The notes under the pieces are model-generated. The model was not told where the DNA came from, ran no database searches, and worked only from the letters and a program-made list of their open reading frames with translations. 32,606 bases of DNA from Trueperaceae bacterium (GTDB taxonomy: Bacteria > Deinococcota > Deinococci > Deinococcales > Trueperaceae), in contig JAABRX010000039.1 of NCBI GenBank assembly GCA_011390675.1, positions 1-32,606 on the forward strand, read 5' to 3'. A program made the translations under genes and the position numbers. Positions 1 through 8,380 of this stretch are shown piece after piece; position 1 is the stretch's first letter; every line of letters starts with the position of its first letter.

Positions 1-139
1 ACGCGCCGCGCGACCCGAGGTCGGAAGCGTACGCTCCCACGCCCGCGCGCGCGCCACCGTCGCGTGGGTCGCCGTTCGCCCACGCTCGCCACCGCGCGCT
101 CGGTCGCTCCGAGCTACGCCGAGAGCTCGTGATCGCTGC
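1..139. other. Left-edge stretch, no gene seen
   Basis: This short GC-rich stretch lies downstream of the minus-strand lipoprotein gene. It holds a near-palindrome around gcgtacgc and a weak inverted repeat (cgagct ... agctcg near 110-129), which is too short to call a terminator. No convincing coding region is seen. Confidence 0.4.
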
Positions 140-1528
140 TCAATAGGGCTCCCAGATGGCCATGAGCCTGGCGGAGCCGACATCGTCCGTCAACCGCTGC
201 ACGTCGGCCCCGTTGGCGTCGATGCTCCAGACTTCCGCCGTGCTGTCGCCGTACTCCTGGCCGCTCCAAGCGATGCGGGTGCCGCCCGCGTAGTAGGTGG
301 TGTTCATCGGGGCCAGCGATTGCGGCGACGGGTCGGTGAAGATGAGCTGAGGCCCGCCCCCTGCCGTGGGGTGGATGCGGTAGATTCCTCCGGTTCGCGC
401 GGGCTCCGACTGGTTGTCGGCCTCCCACGAGAAGATGATGTCGCCGCCATCGGGCGACCAGTCGATCCCATTCGTCGGAGCATGATCCCCCAGGGACGTC
501 AACGATTGGAGCGGTCCGCCGCCCGCCGGCATGGTGACGAGGTCGAAGTCGTACACGAACCGGGCGTACGCGGACCCCCCTTGGGCAGCCTTGAAGCGTA
601 CGAAGGCGAGCGTTTCCCCATCCGGAGCGATCGCGAGGCCCCCGTGCACACCTTCGGCGGCCGCGTTGAAGCTCGTGAGCACGCTGCTGACACCGGTCGC
701 CACGTCGACCACCGCGACCTCCGGAAAGCCCGGGAGGCCCTCGCCGGGGTAAAGCACGTTCTCGTCGGCGGTCCGACGCCGGAAGTAGATCGATCGCCCG
801 TCCGGCGCGAACTTCGGCGACTCTTCGTAATGTTCGCCGTTGGTCAGGGTCCGGTACCCGGAGCGGTCGCACCGCTGGATGAAGATTCGTGAGCGACCTT
901 CATCTGCGCTCTGCACGCCCGTCAGCCAGTTCCCGTCGGGCGAGATGTCGGTGACCAACGCGTACGCGACCGTCGTTCGCTCGCCCGTCTCCAGGTCGAT
1001 GGTGTCCGTGTACCACTGGCCGTATCCGTAGGCCACGAGGAGGGTCGTGGCGTCGAAGCAGAGCGACGTCGCGCTCGGGGACGTGATGTCGAAGGCGAGC
1101 GTGCCCACACCGACCGTCGTGTCGGTGCTGGCGTCGACGACCGTGACGCGCACGGTCTCGGCGCCCGCCACATCGCCCCGCAGTTGGAGCGAAGAGGACG
1201 TGGTCGCAGCCTCGGTGGCTTCCTCGCCTCCGTCGAGGAGGTACGTGCCGCGCTCCTCGTCGACGGACCAGTGGTACCTGAGGTCCTCGGCTTGGTGGAG
1301 GCCGTTCGGGTCCTGAACCGCGACCTCGAACGTGGCCGTCGCGTGGAGCGCCAACTGACCCTGAGCGGCGACCGTGGGCGACGTGACCTGAACGTTGGAA
1401 GCGGCGGGCCCCGCAGGGCTGCAGGCCGACAGGGTCAGAAGGATGAGGGCTAGACCCACGATCTCGACGAAGCGGGGCGCCGCAGCGGTCCGTCGGGCGC
1501 GAAGGCGGGTCGAGACGTCGTGCCTCAT
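140..1528 (-). CDS. TolB/PD40-type beta-propeller lipoprotein
   Basis: A 462-aa exported protein. The N-terminus is basic, then hydrophobic, and ends in a lipobox (LTLSAC, Cys36), so it is probably a lipid-anchored envelope protein. Residues about 45-150 look like an Ig/PKD-like beta domain. The rest carries four or more PD40/WD40-like propeller blades, visible as repeated 'SPDG', 'APDG' motifs (DISPDGNWL, FAPDGRSIYF, IAPDGETLAF, WSPDGGDIIF). Such propellers usually bind proteins or ligands, as in TolB; no catalytic motif is seen. The ATG is preceded by GGGGAG at good spacing. It appears to be monocistronic. The substrate or partner cannot be told from the sequence. Confidence 0.85.
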   Translation of the reverse strand: MRHDVSTRLRARRTAAAPRFVEIVGLALILLTLSACSPAGPAASNVQVTSPTVAAQGQLALHATATFEVAVQDPNGLHQAEDLRYHWSVDEERGTYLLDGGEEATEAATTSSSLQLRGDVAGAETVRVTVVDASTDTTVGVGTLAFDITSPSATSLCFDATTLLVAYGYGQWYTDTIDLETGERTTVAYALVTDISPDGNWLTGVQSADEGRSRIFIQRCDRSGYRTLTNGEHYEESPKFAPDGRSIYFRRRTADENVLYPGEGLPGFPEVAVVDVATGVSSVLTSFNAAAEGVHGGLAIAPDGETLAFVRFKAAQGGSAYARFVYDFDLVTMPAGGGPLQSLTSLGDHAPTNGIDWSPDGGDIIFSWEADNQSEPARTGGIYRIHPTAGGGPQLIFTDPSPQSLAPMNTTYYAGGTRIAWSGQEYGDSTAEVWSIDANGADVQRLTDDVGSARLMAIWEPY

Positions 1529-1578
1529 GGTGATCTCCCCTGCGCGGCCCGAGTGGGTGGTCGCTTGCTGGGCCGCCT

Positions 1579-1599
1579 CGCCCGTCAGGTTGACGGGCG
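1579..1599. promoter_or_regulatory. 9-bp perfect inverted repeat upstream of the propeller lipoprotein
   Basis: CGCCCGTCA-GGT-TGACGGGCG is a perfect 9-bp inverted repeat with a 3-nt centre. It lies about 50 nt upstream of the lipoprotein start, next to a local AT-rich patch (gcgattaattcg). It could be an operator or a small leader hairpin; there is no evidence for a specific regulator. Confidence 0.3.
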
Positions 1600-1682
1600 C
1601 GCCATTAGCCCGCGATTAATTCGGGGTGCGTGCACGCCACGCGAGCGGAGCATCCCGACGCGCAGCGCGCGGCCGAGGGGCT

Positions 1683-2237
1683 TCAACCCTCGGCGTCGCC
1701 CAGGCCCATCAGTCCTGCGATCGCCGCCACGGTCCGCCGGTTGCGCCCCGTCGTCGGCGAGGCGAACGCGGCGTCGATCGCCTTCGGCGTCAGCTTCGAA
1801 GTCCCGGCACCGTCGGCGTGGAACACCCAGACGCCGTCGGTGGTGGGCGCCGCGCGCTCCGCCGGGCCGAGCCGGGCCGTCAGCGCCTCCAGCGCAGAGG
1901 CGGGCACCGGGTCGCGCGGCAGGTACAGCAGCACCCGGTTGGCGGCGTCGACGTCGGGGAACGGGTCGTCGGCCAGGTACCGCGCCCAGGCCGCCGCGTC
2001 GCGCGCGACGACGTCGACCGCGAAGCCGAAGCGCTCGGCCAGCGCGTCGGCCAGCCGCGCCGCAGCGGTGCGGAGGTCGCCACGCACGCCGGCGACCAGG
2101 TTCCCGCTCGCGACGTAGGTGCGGGGCTCCTCGAAACCCACGGACGCGGCCACGGCGCGCAGGTCGGCCATCGGCACCCGTCGGTGCCCACCGACGTTGA
2201 TGCCCCGCAGCAGGAACGCGGCGCGCGACTCGGTCAC
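1683..2237 (-). CDS. DUF1697 family protein
   Basis: A 184-aa soluble protein. The opening 'AAFLLRGINVGGHRRVPMADLR' and 'TYVASGNLV' are hallmarks of DUF1697, a small family of unknown biochemical role. The conserved C-terminal 'SKLTPKAIDAAF....GRNRRTVAAIAGL' is also present. The start is GTG at 2237; the GTGA overlap with the DinB stop codon means the two proteins are probably translationally coupled. The 603-aa ORF in the track runs on upstream only because the frame stays open and is not real before this GTG. The length is normal for the family. Function unknown. Confidence 0.85.
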   Translation of the reverse strand: MTESRAAFLLRGINVGGHRRVPMADLRAVAASVGFEEPRTYVASGNLVAGVRGDLRTAAARLADALAERFGFAVDVVARDAAAWARYLADDPFPDVDAANRVLLYLPRDPVPASALEALTARLGPAERAAPTTDGVWVFHADGAGTSKLTPKAIDAAFASPTTGRNRRTVAAIAGLMGLGDAEG

Positions 2238-2722
2238 CGGGTGGACGAGGAGAAGCGGAGCAGGGACGTCGCGGGCGGCGCGACCCCGGCCTGGCGCATC
2301 ATCCCGATCACCTGGCCGCGGTGGAAGGTGGCGTGGTCGACGGCGTGCTGCACGAGGTCGCCCAGGACCGCGCGCTGGGGACCTCGGACCGGATGGGCGT
2401 AGGCGACCTCGAGCTCCGCCGCGTCGGCGGCGAGCGTCGCGAGCCAGGCGCGCCGTTCGGCGGCGAGCGCCCCCCACGAGTCGGCGAGCCCGGCCAGGTC
2501 GGGCGGCGGCGCGTACCCCGCGGGGTCGGCGCCCCGCACCCAGCGTTCGAACCACACCCGCTCGGCCCATTCCATGTGGCGCAGCGTGCCGAGCACCGAC
2601 TTGAAGCTGGCCCCGACGTCGGCGGTCAAGACCGCTTCGGGGAGGTCGGCGGCGGCACGCAGCGTGACGCCGTTGGCCCAATCGAGGTAGGCGATCATCC
2701 GGTGGAGGTCGGCGGTGCGCAT
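2234..2722 (-). CDS. DinB-family metal-binding protein
   Basis: A 162-aa four-helix-bundle protein of the DinB/YfiT superfamily. The expected three-histidine metal site is visible: His49 (LRHMEW) and His130/His134 (VDHATFHRGQV). Members include damage-inducible proteins of unknown activity and thiol S-transferases that use bacillithiol or mycothiol. The window also encodes a bacillithiol enzyme, so a thiol-transferase role is possible, but it is not shown by the sequence. The gene overlaps the DUF1697 gene by 4 nt and starts 6 nt after a TAGGCT hexamer, which suggests a leaderless mRNA. Confidence 0.87.
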   Translation of the reverse strand: MRTADLHRMIAYLDWANGVTLRAAADLPEAVLTADVGASFKSVLGTLRHMEWAERVWFERWVRGADPAGYAPPPDLAGLADSWGALAAERRAWLATLAADAAELEVAYAHPVRGPQRAVLGDLVQHAVDHATFHRGQVIGMMRQAGVAPPATSLLRFSSSTR

Positions 2723-2728
2723 GGGCGC

Positions 2729-2734
2729 AGCCTA
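2729..2734 (-). promoter_or_regulatory. -10 hexamer TAGGCT, leaderless DinB-DUF1697 transcript
   Basis: On the minus strand TAGGCT (TANNNT) is followed by 6 nt and then the DinB ATG, and there is no Shine-Dalgarno sequence. This fits a leaderless -10. No strong -35 was recognised. Confidence 0.5.
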
Positions 2735-2757
2735 GCGGTCCGCTCGCCCCCCGACAC

Positions 2758-2797
2758 GGCGTCGCGGGCACCGCCCGAAGGCGGTGCCCGCGACGCC
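2758..2797 (-). terminator. Strong hairpin terminator with UUCG tetraloop
   Basis: A perfect 18-bp inverted repeat (GGCGTCGCGGGCACCGCC / GGCGGTGCCCGCGACGCC) sits just downstream of the pentapeptide lipoprotein stop codon. In the minus-strand transcript the loop reads C(UUCG)G, the extra-stable tetraloop. No U-tract follows, so it may terminate without one or protect the 3' end. Confidence 0.75.
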
Positions 2798-2812
2798 CGA
2801 GGGGTAAGTGGG

Positions 2813-3415
2813 TCAGTTGCAGGTGCCCACGGAGCCGGCGCCGCAGACGCTTCCGTCGATCCAGGTGGCGCCGTCGAGGACCGCGCCCTCGAGCTTGGTG
2901 GAGTCGCCGGGCGCGAACGCGCCCTCGAGGTTCGCGCCGGTCAGGTTCGCACCGCTGAGGTCGGCGCCCGCGAGGTGAGCACCGCGCAGGTCGGCACCGG
3001 TGAAGTTCGCGTTCCGGAAGTCGCCGCCGTTGAAGCGGGCGCCGCTCAGGTTGGCGTTCGCGAAGATCGCGCCAGCGAAGGAGCCGCCCTGGAAGCTCGC
3101 GTTGACGAGGATGGCACCCGTGAAGTCGTGGTCGCGGAAATCGCCGTCGAGCACCGCGTCCTCGAGGTCGTCGCCCGCGGAATCCTCGGGGGCGGGGGCG
3201 CCGTCGATCGTCGGCGCGTCCAGCTCGGTCGGGGGCGCTTCGTCGGCCGGGGTCGTCTCGGGGGCCTCGGTGGTCTCTTCGATGGGCGTCTCGTCGGCGT
3301 GGGGGGCATCGGCGAGCGGGTCGACGACGGTGCCGCACGCGGCGAGGACGCCGGCGAGCAGGATCGCGGCGACGAACGAGAGGGGACGGCGAAGGGGGAA
3401 GGCGGAACGGTCCAT
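2813..3415 (-). CDS. Pentapeptide-repeat lipoprotein
   Basis: A 200-aa predicted lipoprotein: signal sequence with lipobox LAAC (Cys27), then an acidic Thr/Pro/Glu-rich linker (about residues 30-85), then roughly 15 pentapeptide repeats of A(D/N)LXX type (FTGAILVNASFQGGSFAGAIFANANLSGARF...). The C-terminus carries two cysteines (VCGAGSVGTCN) that could form a disulfide. Pentapeptide repeats fold as a right-handed quadrilateral beta-helix and mostly act in protein binding or DNA mimicry. The exported, anchored form here points to an envelope role. GGAGG lies 5 nt before the ATG. It is followed by the strong hairpin at 2758-2797. Confidence 0.88.
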   Translation of the reverse strand: MDRSAFPLRRPLSFVAAILLAGVLAACGTVVDPLADAPHADETPIEETTEAPETTPADEAPPTELDAPTIDGAPAPEDSAGDDLEDAVLDGDFRDHDFTGAILVNASFQGGSFAGAIFANANLSGARFNGGDFRNANFTGADLRGAHLAGADLSGANLTGANLEGAFAPGDSTKLEGAVLDGATWIDGSVCGAGSVGTCN

Positions 3416-3585
3416 GGCAACCTCCGGATCGTTCGGCCGGTCGCGCTACTGGCTCCCCCCGTCCCAAGCGCCCGATTACGGGTACGGGGTTCATCGCCTC
3501 CGAAGGATGGCCCGCCGCTGTCTGCGGCGTTGGATGCCTGGAGGATGCGCGAACCCCGCTTCCGGAACTCTCACGATGGTGCGGC

Positions 3586-4944
3586 TCAACCCGCCTTCGG
3601 TACCGCCTTCTTGGGCCCCCATGGGCTCGATGCCGGGTGCACGATGCGGTGGAGCAGCAGCACCACGAGCGAAGCTCCGATGGCGACCCCGAAGACCACC
3701 ACGGTGCCGCCGATCGACTCCAACAGCGCCGGTCGGAACAGCATCGCGAGCGCGAGCGCGAGCATCACCGCCCCGCCGACGAGCTTGAGCACGCGGCCCT
3801 CGCGCTCCTCGATGCGCGCGGCGCGCATGGTCACGACGACCGCCCCGAAGATCAGGAGCTCGTCGAGCAGGTAGATGAGCATGTAGAGAAGCAGCAGCAT
3901 CGCGAACGCCCCGGCGCCGACCCCCGCGTCGGCGACGATCGTCGTCCACAGCACCGGGAGCCCAGCCGTGCAGGGGAGCTCGACCAGCGTCACCCCGAGC
4001 GCCATGCCGCCGGTGGCCGCCAGCGTGGCGGGAAGCGAGGCACGGGAGTTCATCACGCCACGGATGCGCTTGTAGATGCCCGGCTTCTGAGCGTCGTCGA
4101 TCGTGAGGCTGAAGCCCTGCTTGTAGGCCACGTAGTCCTTGAGGTTGACGAGCGCGAACGCGAGCGCGATGCCGGCGACCACGACGCGGATCCAGCCGAG
4201 AAAAGAGACGTACGAGAAGATACTGAACAAGCCGGCGATGAACAGGCCGTACACGGCCGAGGTGACGATCAGGAAGGTGAGGCCGACCAACAGCACCCGG
4301 CGGCGCGACTTGGTGTTGATCACGACCGCGAGCAGGAGCGCGAGCACCCACAGCGAGCAGGGGTTGAAGCCGTCGACGAACGCGATCAGCGCGGTGGAGA
4401 GCCACAGCGCCCGGCTGGCCACGTCGATGGAACCGAATAGAGGGACGTCGATCACCGCGGCACCCGCCGATCCCGCGGGCGGTGGCGGAGGCGAGGGTGC
4501 GGGGGTCGGCACGAACTGCTCGCGCAGCTCCGGGTCGACCCGGTCCACGGGGTCGGGCGCGGCGTAGGCCTCGTAGCGGGCGACCGCGTCGCGCATCTGG
4601 CGGCCGTAGGCGTCGGTGTAGCCGACCCACACCTCGTCGCCGATGAAGGTCATCGGCACGCCGGTCACGGGGCGTCCGAAGGCCGCCGCCATGGCTTCCA
4701 TCAGCGGCCGGTTCGCTGGGACGTTGTACACCTCGTACGCGTGGATGACCACGTTCGGGTGGTCGGCGAGCAACTGCTCGTGGAAGACCTTCTGGGTGGC
4801 GCAGTGGGGGCAGCCGTCGCCCCAGAAGAAGTAGACGGGCACGGGGAACGGCGGTGCGGCGTCGCCGGCCGGCTGAGCCAGGGCCGACGTCGCAGCGAGC
4901 ACGACCAAGAGGAGCACGGAGGCGGTTCGGAGGGCGCGGGTCAT
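3586..4944 (-). CDS. Exported thioredoxin domain fused to CcdA/DsbD-like membrane domain
   Basis: A 452-aa protein. Residues 1-23 are a signal peptide (LLLVVLAATSALA|Q). A thioredoxin/glutaredoxin-like domain follows with CPHC at Cys45/Cys48 (WGDGCPHCATQ) and a cis-Pro-like 'GVPMTF'. A Pro/Ala/Ser linker leads to a membrane domain with about six to eight helices. Two membrane cysteines, in 'GFNPCSLW' (about residue 195) and 'VELPCTAGLP' (about residue 324), correspond to the electron-relay pair of CcdA/DsbD proteins. It likely passes reducing equivalents from the cytoplasm to the periplasmic thioredoxin. The domain order is the reverse of DsbD, whose thioredoxin is C-terminal. The start is the ATG before the signal peptide; the 514-aa ORF extends too far upstream. 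It is divergent from the BTAD regulator. Confidence 0.85.
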   Translation of the reverse strand: MTRALRTASVLLLVVLAATSALAQPAGDAAPPFPVPVYFFWGDGCPHCATQKVFHEQLLADHPNVVIHAYEVYNVPANRPLMEAMAAAFGRPVTGVPMTFIGDEVWVGYTDAYGRQMRDAVARYEAYAAPDPVDRVDPELREQFVPTPAPSPPPPPAGSAGAAVIDVPLFGSIDVASRALWLSTALIAFVDGFNPCSLWVLALLLAVVINTKSRRRVLLVGLTFLIVTSAVYGLFIAGLFSIFSYVSFLGWIRVVVAGIALAFALVNLKDYVAYKQGFSLTIDDAQKPGIYKRIRGVMNSRASLPATLAATGGMALGVTLVELPCTAGLPVLWTTIVADAGVGAGAFAMLLLLYMLIYLLDELLIFGAVVVTMRAARIEEREGRVLKLVGGAVMLALALAMLFRPALLESIGGTVVVFGVAIGASLVVLLLHRIVHPASSPWGPKKAVPKAG

Positions 4945-5000
4945 GGACTCCACGTTGGTCCGACCGGGCAGCGCGCGCCAGTGGCGAGCGTCCCCACGTC

Positions 5001-5029
5001 TTGCCCGGATGGCGACGCCGACGTACGCT
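5001..5029 (+). promoter_or_regulatory. Promoter of BTAD regulator (TTGCCC-17-TACGCT)
   Basis: TTGCCC at 5001-5006, a 17-nt spacer, then TACGCT at 5024-5029, 9 nt before the ATG of the regulator. There is no Shine-Dalgarno sequence, so transcription probably starts at or a few nt before the start codon. Confidence 0.55.
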
Positions 5030-5038
5030 CGAGCGAAC

Positions 5039-8000
5039 ATGCCCGACGCACCGGAGCCGCTCGAGGTCCGCCTGCTCGGCGCGCCCCTCCTGACGTGGGG
5101 CGGCGCGCCGCTCGCCGTGGCTTCGCGCAAGGAGGCAGCGCTGCTCTACCACCTGGCGCTGCGGCCCGACGGGGTGGCCAAATCGGCGGCGGCCGACCTG
5201 CTGTGGGGACCCGGCCATCGAGGCAACCTTCGGGTCGCACTGCACCACGTGCGCCGACTCCCCGGTGCCGAAGCGTGGCTGATCGACGACGACCCCGTGG
5301 CCATCCGGACCGCCACCGACGTGGCACGGTTCCAGAACGCGGTCGGCGAAGATCCCGAGGCGGCGCTCGACGTCTGGTCCGACCTCCCCGAGGGCCAGCC
5401 GGCGCGCGCATGGCTGCTTCACGGCCTCGACGTTCCGGGTGCACCGGAGTTCATGGACTGGGTGGAGCTCGAGCGCGAGCGCTGGGCGGCGGCTTGGGCG
5501 GACGCGGTGCTTCGTGCCTCGGACCGGGCGGAGCAGGAGGCGCGCTACGCGGACGCCGCACGCTGGAGCCGCCGCCTCCTCTCGGACGACCCGCTCCACG
5601 AGACCGCCGCGCGGGCGCTCATGCGCGTCTCGTGGCTCATGGGCGACCGCGACGGGGCGCTGGCGGCCTTCGAGCGCTGCCGCCGGGCGCTCGCACAGGA
5701 GCTCGGGCTGGAGCCGCTCGAGGAGACGCTCGCGCTGCTCGCACGGGTGCGAGCGGGCGCACCCGCACCGCGACCGCATCCCGCCGCCGCCGCGAAGGGC
5801 GGGGTCCGAGCCCGACCCGTAGCGTTCGTCGGTCGCACCGAGGAACTGGCCCGAGTCCGGCGTGCGCTCGCACCGGGCCACCTGGTCACGGTCACCGGGC
5901 CCGGCGGCATCGGCAAGACTCGCTTGGCCGAGGCGCTGGCCGCCGACTGGGACGGACCCGTGGTGCACGTCGACCTCGGTGCCGTCACGCGCGACGCGGA
6001 GGTCCCTCCCGCCCTGCTCGACGCGCTCGGTGCGCGCGAGCGGCGCGGTGCGGCGATCGCCGCCCTGCCCCCGGCCATCCACGCATGGGCGCACCGCCCA
6101 GGCGCAGCGGATCACCCGACGCTCTGGGTGCTCGACGAGGTCGAGCGCGTACTCGATGGCGTTGCCGCCGTCCTGGACGCGATCCTTGGCGTTCCGCACG
6201 CACCAGCGGTCCTGGCGACGTCGCGCGTGGCGCTGGAGCTGCCGGGCGAGGCGGTCGTCCGTTTGGACGGGCTGGACGACGACGCAGCCGTGGACCTGTT
6301 CGCCGCGACGGTCGCCGCGCACGCGCCGGGGTTCGTGCTGGAGCGCGACGATCGCATCGCCGCCGCCGACCTGGCGCGCAGCGTCGGAGGCTCGCCGCTC
6401 GCGCTCTCGTTGGCGGCGACCTGGGTCCCCGACGTGACGATCGCCGAGGTGGCCGCGGGCGTCGACGTGGGGCTCGCCCGCGCGGCCGCAGCGCGCGATC
6501 CCGAGGTGCGCCGGCATGCCTCGCTGCACGCCGCCCTCGAGCAGTCCTGGCTGCTGTTGACCGATCCCGAGCGAACCGCGCTCGCGTGCGCCACCGTCTT
6601 CCCGGGAAGCTTCGACGCCGAAGCCGCCGCCGCCGTCGCGCACGCGGAGCTCCGCACGCTGCTGGCGCTGGTCCGGAAGTCGATGCTGCAGCGCGACCCG
6701 TCGGGACGCTTCCGCATGCACCCCGTGGTGCAGCTGTACGCGGCCGCCGCGCTCGAACGAATGGGCGAAGAGCGCGAGGCGCGCGACCGCCACGCTTCGT
6801 GGACGCTCGAGGTGGTCGCCGAGCGGCTGCGGCGGCCCGGGCCGACCTGGGTCGTCGACGGCGCCGCCGCACGGCACGCGTTCGACGACCTGCGAGCCGC
6901 GTGGGACCATGCGCTGGCGGCCGACCCGAAGCGCCTCGACGGGGTCGTCGAGTCGATCGCCGCGATCGTCGACCAGCTGGGCCGCTGGCAGGATGGCGAC
7001 GCGTGGTTCGCGCGCGCCTTGGACCACCCCGCCATGGCCGTCGCCCCGGCGCTCCGGGCGACCCTGGCCGTCGCGCGGGCGCGCGGAGCGAGCGTGCTGC
7101 GCGGGCACGAGGCGGCGCTGACCCTCCTGGATTCCGTCGCCGACGCATTGCCTTCGGCCTCGGAGCGCTGCCGTGCGGAGGCCGAGCGCGTCCGCGGCCA
7201 TGCGCTGATGTCCACCGTGCGCCTGGACGACGCCGAAGCCGCACTCCAACGCGCCGCGGGCGGCTTCGAGGCGATCGGCGACGAACGGGCGCTCGCGAGC
7301 ACGCTCAACCTGCTGGGCCTGATCGCGTCCCACCGCCGGGAGTCCGCCCTCGCATCGGCCCGGTTCGCGCGCGTGCTCGAGGTCGCGGAGCGCGCCGACC
7401 TGCCGGTGGCGCGGGGCGCGGCGCTCGCCAACCTCGCGAACCTGCTACCGGCCGATCGGCCCCTCGCGGAACGCGTGGCGTTGCTCGAGCGCGCGGCGGA
7501 CGCGCTGCGCTCCGCCGCCTTCGCACCCGCCCTCGCGGCGACGCTCCTGAACCTCGGTCGGCGCCGGCGCGAAGCGGGGTTGCCCGGCGCCCGCGCGGCC
7601 TTCGAGGAGGCCGCTGCGCTCCTGGAGGGCCTCGGGATGGCGACCGGCGCAGTCCTGGCCGAGCTCGCCGGAGAAGTGGCGCCGGAGGAGGGCGCCGAGG
7701 TGGCGGCGCGCGCGATCGCCGCGGCGCGCGCCGGCGCCGATGCGCTCAGCGAGGCGCTGGCCGCGAAGACGCTCGCCAAGATCGAGGAGGGGCGCGGGCG
7801 CCCCGGCGCGGCGGACGCCGCGTTCGACCTGGCGGTCGAGGCGGCCCACCGACCGGCGGCCGGCGCCATCGCCCGCTTCAACGTGCACCACGCGCGGGCG
7901 GCGGTGCGGGCGGCGCGCGGCGACCGCGACGGCGCCGTGGCCGATCTGGCCGACGCGCTGGACGCCGCCGTCGAACAGCGGATCGACGCGTGCATCGCGC

Positions 8001-8380
8001 TGGCCGCCGAGGGCGCCTGGTGGCTGGGTGCGCCGCCGGACGCGATCACCGCGCGGGTGCTGCGCGGCGCCGTCGTTCACGCTCGGGCCACGGCGTGTGC
8101 ATCGGCGGAGGCGGACGCGCGCACCGCCTGCAGCGACCTGGGCATCGATCCGGACGCCGGCGACGCGCGCGTCGAGCTCGACGGCGCGGTGGTGGACCTC
8201 ACCGGGCGCACCGCACCGGCGCCCGACGGGGCGCGCTGGCTCGACGCGCTGTTGGCCTTGACGTTGGCGTACGACCTCCGCGCGCGGTTGGCGGCTCAGC
8301 CGCCGCCGTCCACGGACGGCGCGCGCCCTTCGACGCCGGGATCCGCCCCGGCTTCGGCACCGAACGCGTCGGAGAGGTAG
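5039..8380 (+). CDS. BTAD / NB-ARC-type ATPase / TPR transcriptional regulator
   Basis: A 1113-aa regulator related to SARP/AfsR and LuxR-LAL/MalT-type proteins. Residues about 5-80 form an OmpR-like winged helix (EVRLLGAPLLTWGGAPLAV.SRKEAALLYHLAL). Residues about 90-240 are the bacterial transcriptional activator (BTAD) TPR domain. An NTPase domain follows with Walker A GPGGIGKT (about 286-293) and Walker B LWVLDEVE (about 361-368). From about residue 600 to 1000 the protein is alpha-helical and alanine-rich with TPR-like repeats. Such proteins bind a ligand or partner through the repeats and then activate DNA binding. The ATG at 5039 is chosen because the N-terminal fold starts there and a -10 hexamer lies 9 nt upstream; the ORF in the track starts too early. 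Its target genes are unknown. Confidence 0.85.
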   Translation: MPDAPEPLEVRLLGAPLLTWGGAPLAVASRKEAALLYHLALRPDGVAKSAAADLLWGPGHRGNLRVALHHVRRLPGAEAWLIDDDPVAIRTATDVARFQNAVGEDPEAALDVWSDLPEGQPARAWLLHGLDVPGAPEFMDWVELERERWAAAWADAVLRASDRAEQEARYADAARWSRRLLSDDPLHETAARALMRVSWLMGDRDGALAAFERCRRALAQELGLEPLEETLALLARVRAGAPAPRPHPAAAAKGGVRARPVAFVGRTEELARVRRALAPGHLVTVTGPGGIGKTRLAEALAADWDGPVVHVDLGAVTRDAEVPPALLDALGARERRGAAIAALPPAIHAWAHRPGAADHPTLWVLDEVERVLDGVAAVLDAILGVPHAPAVLATSRVALELPGEAVVRLDGLDDDAAVDLFAATVAAHAPGFVLERDDRIAAADLARSVGGSPLALSLAATWVPDVTIAEVAAGVDVGLARAAAARDPEVRRHASLHAALEQSWLLLTDPERTALACATVFPGSFDAEAAAAVAHAELRTLLALVRKSMLQRDPSGRFRMHPVVQLYAAAALERMGEEREARDRHASWTLEVVAERLRRPGPTWVVDGAAARHAFDDLRAAWDHALAADPKRLDGVVESIAAIVDQLGRWQDGDAWFARALDHPAMAVAPALRATLAVARARGASVLRGHEAALTLLDSVADALPSASERCRAEAERVRGHALMSTVRLDDAEAALQRAAGGFEAIGDERALASTLNLLGLIASHRRESALASARFARVLEVAERADLPVARGAALANLANLLPADRPLAERVALLERAADALRSAAFAPALAATLLNLGRRRREAGLPGARAAFEEAAALLEGLGMATGAVLAELAGEVAPEEGAEVAARAIAAARAGADALSEALAAKTLAKIEEGRGRPGAADAAFDLAVEAAHRPAAGAIARFNVHHARAAVRAARGDRDGAVADLADALDAAVEQRIDACIALAAEGAWWLGAPPDAITARVLRGAVVHARATACASAEADARTACSDLGIDPDAGDARVELDGAVVDLTGRTAPAPDGARWLDALLALTLAYDLRARLAAQPPPSTDGARPSTPGSAPASAPNASER

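Noticed and set aside
3491-7333. 1280-aa minus-strand ORF across the thioredoxin-CcdA and regulator genes
   Set aside because: It is a shadow frame kept open by high GC. The sequence is low-complexity Arg/Gly/Ala and no domain is visible, while real genes occupy other frames.
8287-8305. GGCGGCT-C-AGCCGCC inverted repeat as a terminator
   Set aside because: It lies inside the regulator coding sequence, has a 1-nt loop and no flanking support; such repeats are expected by chance at this GC.
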